A stretch of DNA of 64,000 nucleotides from Limosilactobacillus caecicola (GTDB taxonomy: Bacteria > Bacillota > Bacilli > Lactobacillales > Lactobacillaceae), in contig NZ_CALPCI010000005.1 in NCBI RefSeq assembly GCF_943192935.1, positions 1-64,000 of the forward strand. Direction: 5' to 3'. Positions 1-6,970 of the stretch are shown here, in pieces (within the stretch, counting starts at the first letter, position 1; each line of letters opens with the position of its first letter). The translations under genes were made by a program, and so were the position numbers. The notes under the pieces are model-generated. The model saw only the letters and a list, made by a program, of their open reading frames with translations. It did no database searches and was not told the origin of the DNA.

Positions 1-933
1 CGTGCCCAGATGGATCGGGTCCATATCTTGGACAATCCCGTAGTCACGTTCCGCAATGTACCCAGTACCAAGCTCAATAGTGTTTACATTAGTTGCCGTT
101 TCACCATCACGTTTAACTCGGATTCTCCAGAAACCGCCCCGAGCATCATCACGAGCCTCCCAGCCTTGAGTAACCACCAAGTCACCCGGCAATGGTTGGA
201 CAGCCTCTTTCATGTCCTGCACAGTGGCGTATTGGAAAATCCGGTCATGGAACTGGGCCGCTTTCAACGTTTCCTGAATCTGCTTGGTCATATCTAGCAG
301 CTGTTGATACCGGATATAGAGGCCGTCCTTCGGGTCATTGATTTCTTTAATGGCGTCCAGCAAGGACTGCTTATACTTATCAATCCAAGTCGTCATGTTG
401 TCTTTGAAATCTTTGCCGACTTGCTTGATTTTATCTTCTTCATTTGTCCCCGTTTGAGTTACTCGTTGCAGAATTTTTTCAAACTCTTCGACATAGATAT
501 TTTCCGCATCACCCATATGGGCAAAGAATGAATTATCGTAAACATCGAACTGCAAATCAATTGTTGAAACGGTTTCACCATTCTCATCAATGAACTCAAT
601 AAAGAATTGGTTCCACTTGCCCGGTACGTTAAACGTGCGCTTATCAAACGGCAATGTAAACTTCCCAATCGCCGGCTGGTCGCCTCGCTTTAATGGGAGG
701 TCACCAATGCAATCGATCTGATGACGATGCGGCACCATGTTCGGATCAGTACCACCCCAGCGAACTCCCCAACGACGAATATCATTTGGAAAACCGTTCG
801 ACTTAATCCACATGGCAACGAAATCTTGAGTATCTCCTGCACGAGCATTAAATTTACCGGAAATATCTACTTCTTGACCTTTATAACGGGTCAGGTCCAT
901 TTCAACCCGCATCCCGTCTCCTTGTCGTGCCAT
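1..933 (-). CDS. Phage baseplate upper protein (BppU-like), 3' end off window
   Basis: The reading frame is open from an ATG at 933 to base 1 (311 codons, C-terminus missing). The N-terminal ~130 residues look like the BppU N-terminal domain, which attaches receptor-binding proteins to the baseplate of lactic phages: a beta-rich segment with paired Trp residues (RRWGVRWGG) and a FDKRTFNVPGKW stretch. A helical region follows (residues ~150-220) and then a beta region with WEARDDARGGFWRIRV. The start is preceded by GAAAGGAGTGATGAA. It is the last visible gene of the tail operon, so receptor-binding and lysis genes probably follow to the left. The family call is from remembered patterns. Confidence 0.75.
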   Translation of the reverse strand, partial: MARQGDGMRVEMDLTRYKGQEVDISGKFNARAGDTQDFVAMWIKSNGFPNDIRRWGVRWGGTDPNMVPHRHQIDCIGDLPLKRGDQPAIGKFTLPFDKRTFNVPGKWNQFFIEFIDENGETVSTIDLQFDVYDNSFFAHMGDAENIYVEEFEKILQRVTQTGTNEEDKIKQVGKDFKDNMTTWIDKYKQSLLDAIKEINDPKDGLYIRYQQLLDMTKQIQETLKAAQFHDRIFQYATVQDMKEAVQPLPGDLVVTQGWEARDDARGGFWRIRVKRDGETATNVNTIELGTGYIAERDYGIVQDMDPIHLGT

Positions 934-950
934 TTCATCACTCCTTTCTG

Positions 951-1349
951 TTATTCAACTAAGAATGGCTGGAGGTACTGATTCAAGCGAGCTAATACCT
1001 CGTTACATTCTTTAAAATTATTCGCTAACTGCGACACGTAGATATCATCAATCTTTAAGCGACGCGGTAACCACAGATCTAGTAACGGCGTATCGCCCAC
1101 ATCATAATCAATGATCCCCGTCTCGTTATACAGCTTGATTAATTCATTCACGGCTGATTGCAGTTGGCGAATACAATCCAGCGTCCATAAATAAAACGCC
1201 CGGTTCATCACCTCGGTTGGTGGTGGTAGGGGCGTCAATTTAGGGATAGTCACTTCGGTTTCGTAAAATGGCTGACCGCGTTGATACATGACTAAGACCC
1301 GGTCATAGATGGAGCGGATCTCAGATTGATAAGTTTCTGCTAAATTCAC
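951..1349 (-). CDS. Hypothetical phage baseplate-region protein
   Basis: 132 residues, mostly helical and soluble, with no signal peptide or membrane segment. A proline-rich turn (LTPLPPPTEV) sits near residue 45 and an acidic DYDVGDTPLLDL stretch near residue 85. It lies 17 bp upstream of the BppU-like gene and 13 bp downstream of the knob-bearing tail protein, so a minor baseplate or tip component is likely from position alone. I do not recognise the family. Confidence 0.6.
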   Translation of the reverse strand: MNLAETYQSEIRSIYDRVLVMYQRGQPFYETEVTIPKLTPLPPPTEVMNRAFYLWTLDCIRQLQSAVNELIKLYNETGIIDYDVGDTPLLDLWLPRRLKIDDIYVSQLANNFKECNEVLARLNQYLQPFLVE

Positions 1350-1362
1350 TCAACCACCTCCT

Positions 1363-2271
1363 TTACCAGTTCGTGCTTGCTTCCCAAGCTGACCAATTAT
1401 TATTCATACTGTTGCGGGTATAATTTAATGGCCGGGCATTGTCTAATTGTTCCAAAGTCTGCCGAACAAACTTGGAACCGTTATAACTAACTGCTTTCGT
1501 CGTCAGTAATCCTAAGTCACCAGCTTTGGCCGAACTATGCGACTGTGAACGGTCGATTCCTAATACATTCAGCGATTTTAACTCATAAGAAAAGCCGTCT
1601 GCGTAATCAGACGGCTGTTTATTTGTATTCACTGAACTGGTATCGATGACGGCCATAGCAGAATTAGCAAGCTTCACGGCTTGATCAGCAGTTTGTTGCG
1701 CCTTAGCAACTTTGGCCTTAACCTGGTCCAAATCCGCTTGGTTCGCCTTGCTGGTTAAGGTTGTTTGGTTGGCATCTGCTGTTGATTGCGCCTTTTCCGC
1801 ATTACTTAATGCGCTCTCAGCAGTCGCTTTCACAGTAGACAAATCCGTTTGTTTTGCTAGTCCATCAGTGCTTGGCAATTCTGATTTCTTAGCATAGTCA
1901 ACAAGCTCCGACTCTTTAACAAATTCGGTAACCTTTGGAATATCCTGCTTTAATGCTAAATCTGGTTTACTAGTTATTTGATCCCAACTCATTGTGGTCG
2001 GAATATTCAACTTAGCTAACCGTTGATCTAATTCATCCTTAGTCACTAACGTTGGCTTACCTTGAATATCATCCCAGTTCAGGGACATCACTGAACGCAC
2101 CTTACCAATCAAGAATGGCCAAATACGGTCACCATCTTTTTGTGAAAAGATTCGGCCATCCGAACCAACTAATAAGTGCAGGGTTTTACCATTATCGTTG
2201 GAATAGACTAAACCGTAGAATCCATTGCTTGCTAATCCAAATTTAACAATTTGGTTGTAAGTTTGAGTCAT
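1363..2271 (-). CDS. Tail fibre/tip protein with coiled coil and C-terminal knob-like domain
   Basis: 302 residues from the ATG at 2271, which has a better-placed ribosome site than the in-frame GTG at 2280. The N-terminal ~65 residues are beta-rich (GLVYSNDNGKTLHLLVGSDG). Two short WDxIxxKP repeats follow (MSLNWDDIQGKP, MSWDQITSKP), typical of phage fibre linkers. Residues ~120-205 form an Ala/Lys/Gln coiled coil (AESALSNAEKAQSTADANQ). The C-terminal ~70 residues end in NYTRNSMNNNWSAWEASTNW, resembling the pyocin-knob fold of receptor-binding proteins. The start lies one base beyond the Tal stop, so translation is probably coupled. Confidence 0.7.
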   Translation of the reverse strand: MTQTYNQIVKFGLASNGFYGLVYSNDNGKTLHLLVGSDGRIFSQKDGDRIWPFLIGKVRSVMSLNWDDIQGKPTLVTKDELDQRLAKLNIPTTMSWDQITSKPDLALKQDIPKVTEFVKESELVDYAKKSELPSTDGLAKQTDLSTVKATAESALSNAEKAQSTADANQTTLTSKANQADLDQVKAKVAKAQQTADQAVKLANSAMAVIDTSSVNTNKQPSDYADGFSYELKSLNVLGIDRSQSHSSAKAGDLGLLTTKAVSYNGSKFVRQTLEQLDNARPLNYTRNSMNNNWSAWEASTNW

Positions 2272-2272
2272 C

Positions 2273-4459
2273 CTAACCACCTGCCCCTGAAAGTTGCTTT
2301 AGTTCGTTCATACCTTCTTCACTTAGTTTAGGAATCTGGCTATCCTTCGCTTCGTTTTGTGTATTGAAGACTTGAGTAAGTGTTTGTGACTGACGGTCCA
2401 GACTACTAATGGCCCCTTGTAATCGTTGTTTTTGGTCGCTTACGGCTTGTTGAATGATATTAGTTCGTTGGTTTTGATAATCCAAAATGGTCTGTTTTGT
2501 GTTATTTAACGTAATCGAAGTCAACGAAGTACCACCACGTCGGTAGTAATCATAACCAACCGTACGCCAACTACCAGCATACTTTTTGATTTGAGCCTGA
2601 ACCCGTAAAATTTCTCCCTTTTGTGGGACGAAAGTTTTATCTTTTATCGAAACCTCAATTGTTAAACTAGGATTAGGTTTCAAAGTGGTTAAGGCATATT
2701 TACGCATAGCTTCCGGGTCAGTGAATCGTTCATCAACTAAATCCGGTCCAGGATGTTCGCCCCATTCCTTAATGGACGCATCATCTTGCACGATGAAAGG
2801 TGGAAAATAATACGCTTCATATGATCCGCCTGAGCCACCATCATTAATTAGTTGTTGCATCTGCGGGACACGAACTGCAAAGTCTGGTGGCCACTGTGCA
2901 ATTCTCATTTTGACAGTTCCATCGCGCTCATTATCAGCACCAATGCGCCAATCAGAATTAATAGCAACTGATACGTGATATGAATTACCGCGTGCACCCC
3001 AAAAAAGAAGATCGCCTGGCTGATATGGCGGCCCAACTACTGGTCCCATAGTTTCCAATGTTGTTGTAACTGGTCGTGCACTAGGTAAAGGAATACCGAA
3101 GTGTTTGAAAGTATAATTAACTAATCCGGAACAATCCCAACCAGTCGATGGATCATTACCGCCGAGTACATATGGCGCTTTGCCAACCCATTGTTCCAAG
3201 AAAGCATCTAACTTTTGACCGCCAACGACAGTATGGCCGCCCCAACTTTTAATTTGATTAACACATCCTTGGATTGGTTTACCATATCGACCACCATTAA
3301 TACCGGCCATTTCCCAAGCGGCTGCAGCAGTCGCTTGTAAATACAAACGGCCAATGGTTCCTTTACCATACTCTTGGCTCCATTTGCTAGCAGTGCCACC
3401 ATCAACGCCTTGACCACCATATGAAGCTGGCGTAAAGCCATCACTATTAGCAATTGATTTGATCCAATCACATACTCGCGAGGCATCAGCATACGGATCA
3501 CCTAGATGGTTCGCATAGTGATTCAACCAACTGTAGGATGTTGGATTTCCTTCTTGAAGATCATACGCCATAAACCATTCAGGACTAACACCAGCGTTTT
3601 TGATCGTGTCATAAAGACGATTTACGTCAACACCCCATGCTCTCACCCGAACATCACGATTAGCAAAATCTTGTAACATCTGGTCCTTATTAACACCAAA
3701 GTTAGCGTTAATCGGTGACTTAGCAAAGCCCTCGGCACTATCCAAGCTTCCTCCGGTACTAGAATATTGAACATTATGTTTTGCGCCCACACAACGAATT
3801 TGATTAATAATGTCCTTACTATCCCGAGTGGTCTTCATTGACTTTAAATCACTTGGGAAATTTAAAATCCGTCCCTGATCTTTAAAAAAGTCAGTATCTT
3901 TATAGATATTGATCTTCTTATTGTCAGGACTAATTACAATCTCGGGCCATGCTTGACAAATTTTACTCAACATTTCTTTACCGCTACCGCTATCAATGTT
4001 CTGTACCGGTTGATTATCAAACTGACCATGTATTTCATAAGTAAAACCAAGCTTATTATTGTCAAGATACATTGCTAGAATATCTTTCAATGCGTAGGTT
4101 TTCTCATGTTTAACTCCATCGTCTTGTTGATGTTGGTCAGTTTGTAATTCTTGCTTATTCAAATCCGCCCGCACATAAATTCGCGAAATTTCATTATAAA
4201 CATGCCAAGCCGTAATTTGCTTAGTATGAGTGTCAAAGTTTTCAATACAGTTCTTCACAACATACTCTTGGCTATCAAGGAAGATGGAACTTTCCACATC
4301 TAATTGATCATATAATTCAGTTCCTTTATCAATAACAGTAAATTCTATTTGATATGTTGAATTGTTTTCCCACTGCTCATGCATGGTTGGCCAAAGGATG
4401 ATCTTACTGATTGGTTCCTTGACAGTTTCTTTGTGTGGAGTGATTAATGTTAAACCCAA
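2273..4459 (-). CDS. Tail-associated lysin (Tal): tail endopeptidase with inserted muralytic domains
   Basis: 728 residues, starting at a TTG that has AGGAG 8-9 bases upstream. Residues ~1-235 and ~550-728 match the two parts of a prophage tail endopeptidase/Tal protein; the second part opens with YYFPPFIVQDDASIKEWGEH. Between them sit two other domains. Residues ~245-410 look like a lysozyme-like or glucosaminidase-like fold (YDLQEGNPTSYSWLNHYANH). Residues ~415-535 are a clear NlpC/P60 peptidase with Cys443 in WDCSGL and His495 in SYHVSV. Tal sits at the tail tip and opens peptidoglycan during DNA entry. It lies downstream of Dit, as is usual for siphoviruses of lactic bacteria. Confidence 0.85.
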   Translation of the reverse strand: MGLTLITPHKETVKEPISKIILWPTMHEQWENNSTYQIEFTVIDKGTELYDQLDVESSIFLDSQEYVVKNCIENFDTHTKQITAWHVYNEISRIYVRADLNKQELQTDQHQQDDGVKHEKTYALKDILAMYLDNNKLGFTYEIHGQFDNQPVQNIDSGSGKEMLSKICQAWPEIVISPDNKKINIYKDTDFFKDQGRILNFPSDLKSMKTTRDSKDIINQIRCVGAKHNVQYSSTGGSLDSAEGFAKSPINANFGVNKDQMLQDFANRDVRVRAWGVDVNRLYDTIKNAGVSPEWFMAYDLQEGNPTSYSWLNHYANHLGDPYADASRVCDWIKSIANSDGFTPASYGGQGVDGGTASKWSQEYGKGTIGRLYLQATAAAAWEMAGINGGRYGKPIQGCVNQIKSWGGHTVVGGQKLDAFLEQWVGKAPYVLGGNDPSTGWDCSGLVNYTFKHFGIPLPSARPVTTTLETMGPVVGPPYQPGDLLFWGARGNSYHVSVAINSDWRIGADNERDGTVKMRIAQWPPDFAVRVPQMQQLINDGGSGGSYEAYYFPPFIVQDDASIKEWGEHPGPDLVDERFTDPEAMRKYALTTLKPNPSLTIEVSIKDKTFVPQKGEILRVQAQIKKYAGSWRTVGYDYYRRGGTSLTSITLNNTKQTILDYQNQRTNIIQQAVSDQKQRLQGAISSLDRQSQTLTQVFNTQNEAKDSQIPKLSEEGMNELKQLSGAGG

Positions 4460-4470
4460 TTCATCATCTC

Positions 4471-5304
4471 CTAACTCAAATACATGTAGGGAAAACTAAA
4501 CGTAATATCAAGATCATCAGCCCCCGTTACGGTGAATTTATTCCAATCAGAAGCTAGGGTTATATAACCGTAATCGGTATTGGCACTATCCGCTTTATCG
4601 TTTTTAAAAGTTCTAATCCCTTGTAATTTAAGTGTGTCACCACTCCCGACATTACCGTTATACGTCCATGATTTACCTGTTGTTTCATTCTTTAGGGTAA
4701 ACTTACCACCATTGTGTTTCATAATGATGGTAAGGTCATGATCCTCCATTGCTGGATCGATTGTAATTTCCCCAGCATTGAAAACTTCAAAGTTCTTCTG
4801 ACCGACAAAATGATATTGATGAGCCTTATTATCTAAATTTGCATTTAAACTTAGAAAGTTTTGGTCAGTCATTTTATCCGTATTAACGATGCTATACCGT
4901 AGGCCACGCGGGTTGTCAAACGGAATTTCAAATTCACAATAATTACCACCATCCGCCGGAGCATCTAAATCAAACGATCCAGCACGGCAATAACGAACAA
5001 TATCTGGTTCAACCCCAGTTCGTAATCGAAAGATCCCTTTTTGCGCGAAGACACGATATATTTCATGCTTTGCTAATTTAAAGTCATTTCGATCCACAAA
5101 GGTAACTACAAATTTTGCCTTAACTGTTGTTCGTCCATATCGGGAATAATTCCACAAATCCCCATCATTAAGACTCTCATCACGATAATTATTAATTAAA
5201 TTCGGAGCTTCAGTTAATCCTAAAAAAATAAGATGGTCAGTGATGTCAGTGCTGGCCACCTCTTTTTGATCGTCAATTTTGACATAAAGAACATTAGCTG
5301 CGAT
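4471..5304 (-). CDS. Distal tail protein (Dit), start codon ATC or mutated
   Basis: The product links the tail tube to the baseplate. The conserved beginning (NVLYVKIDD, then TDHLIFLGLTEAPNLINNYRD) is only encoded if translation starts upstream of the first standard codon, a GTG at 5259 that would remove about 15 conserved residues. No ATG, GTG or TTG exists in frame after the tape measure stop. An ATC at 5302-5304 lies exactly where a start is expected, three bases after GGGGGTGAT. Either ATC is used, or an ATG was mutated to ATC, or a base was lost. The rest (RYGRTTVKAKFVV, FEIPFDNPRGLRYS) fits the Dit/phage tail family. Confidence 0.75.
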   Translation of the reverse strand: MAANVLYVKIDDQKEVASTDITDHLIFLGLTEAPNLINNYRDESLNDGDLWNYSRYGRTTVKAKFVVTFVDRNDFKLAKHEIYRVFAQKGIFRLRTGVEPDIVRYCRAGSFDLDAPADGGNYCEFEIPFDNPRGLRYSIVNTDKMTDQNFLSLNANLDNKAHQYHFVGQKNFEVFNAGEITIDPAMEDHDLTIIMKHNGGKFTLKNETTGKSWTYNGNVGSGDTLKLQGIRTFKNDKADSANTDYGYITLASDWNKFTVTGADDLDITFSFPYMYLS

Positions 5305-5318
5305 AACATCACCCCCTC

Positions 5319-6763
5319 TTATAGGCGCTGAGCATCAAGATAAACTTGATCAATGCCCATTGTTCCGTAAAGATCATTCTTGTCAAACGCACTGGCCTTA
5401 GTAGCGGCTATTTGTGCTTTACCTTGACCGAGCATTAGCCCTAAACTAGTTGCCACATCACTAAGCCGATTTAAAACTTCATTCATGTATTTGCTATCAA
5501 CTCCAGAGCCATCAGCGCCGTAATTATTAACTACTTTGGTGCTGTGAGTTGGTTTAATATTATTTAATACTGAAACTGCATCAGAATTACCATTCGCATA
5601 TTGAGGTAACTTTGGAAAAGCATGTAGTGTATCACGGGCGTTAACTACCTTTGCACCACGTGGAGCGTTTAAGATAACATTTCGCCCAAAAGGAATAAAT
5701 GGCTCTTCACCAGGATACTGAACCATTTCACGAAATACTGAGCCTTGTTGGTCATTAACCATCAAGGGACCACCATTATGATAATTCAGCCCATTTTCAG
5801 CCTTAACATGTTTCGAAATAAATTCGTCAACGTGCTTGTTAATAGTTGTAATGGTTTTGGTTAAATTATTATTTGAGTTTTGCCATTTACTTAACCAATT
5901 CAATGCACCACTAATTACACTACTAGCATTATCCTTAGCGCTTGCCGTCTTAGTATTTGGTTGAACTCCATTCCAACTAAAAATTGAGCCCCTTGCACTA
6001 CCAAACGGTCCGGAAGCATTGTCGAACCCAATTGCAGATTTAGAATTAGGATTTATTCCGTTCCAACCAAAAATACTGGATGCAGCATTCCCAAATGGTG
6101 CGGACGCATTATCAACCCCTAAAGCACTCTTAGGTGCCCCCGGGTTAGCATTTCGCCAATCATCAATTGCCCGTTTAGCCGCATTTAGATTACCACTAGC
6201 CTGATCCTGAGCGATGATTGTTTTGGCAACACTAGCCGGCATACCTTTCCAAAGGCCGAACTTAGTAATCAAATCGCCAAGAGCCGGACCACCTTTGGCA
6301 TTAACAATCGCTTGTTGTTGCTTTGGCGTCAGTTGATTCCACCGTCCCATTGAGTTAATACCCTCAATAACTTGTTCCGTACCTTTGGCACTGACCAACG
6401 CTTCTTGTTGTTTAAGGCTTAAACTGTTCCATTGACCAGCAGATACTAACGCATCAACTAATTCAGCTTTACCTTTTGCATTAATAATGGCTTCCTGTTG
6501 TTTCAGAGTCATGTTATTCCATTGACCTGACTTTTGCAGCGCTTCATAGATCGGCTTAGTGGCATTATCTTTGATCAACGCTTCCTGCTGTTTAAGACTC
6601 AAACTGTTCCAAGCACCAGCTGCCAGCAATGAATTGGCAAGCTCTTGTTGACCCTTAGATTTAATAATGGCTTCCTTTTGCTCTATTGTGAGCTTATTCC
6701 ATTCGCCTGACTTTTCCAGAGCCTTCAGAACTGTTCGGGTTGCGTTATCCTTTACATAAAGTT
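5319..6763 (-). pseudogene. Tape measure protein, C-terminal part (frame -1)
   Basis: This is the second part of the tape measure gene, separated from the first by a one-base frameshift at the T run 6762-6766. It opens with KDNATRTVLKAL and continues the 30-residue repeats found at the end of the upstream part. After the repeats come a Gly/Asn-rich region and a C-terminal ~170 residues with FREMVQYPGEEPFIPFG, common at the end of tape measure proteins of lactobacillus phages. No good ribosome site precedes the first internal ATG, so it is probably not an independent gene. If the lesion is real, this part is untranslated or made only by slippage. Confidence 0.75.
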
Positions 6764-6970
6764 TTTCTCTTGCCAGGACATACTATCCCATTTACCATTC
6801 GCAACTAACGCAGCAGCTACCATCTTACCAGCATTTGTAGAGAGTTTACCTTTTTTAGCAAGTAGTTTAATTTGGTTCCATTGCTTAGATGAATTAACAG
6901 CATTATTAACTTCTTCTTGAGCATTAGTACGGACTTTACCAGTCTTGGGGTCAAAAACTAAGTTATTCCA
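5890..6970 (-). repeat. 30-residue tandem repeats in tape measure gene
   Basis: Each unit starts with Trp and is 30 residues (90 bp) long. Successive units begin WNNLVFD, WNQIKLL, WDSMSWQ, WNKLTIE, WNSLSLK, WNNMTLK, WNSLSLK, WNQLTPK and WKGMPAS. A related second block (SALGVDNAS, SAIGFDNAS, TASAKDNAS) has the same 30-residue spacing. The typical core is LKQQEAxxxAKG. The Trp spacing stays exactly 30 across the frameshift only if one residue is restored there. Confidence 0.85.

Noticed and set aside
6752-6770. Programmed -1 frameshift in the tape measure gene at GAG AAA AAC
   Set aside because: G AAA AAC is not a good slippery heptamer and no stem-loop follows. Tape measure genes are normally a single frame, so a lost A is simpler. 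Kept as a mutation or sequencing error.
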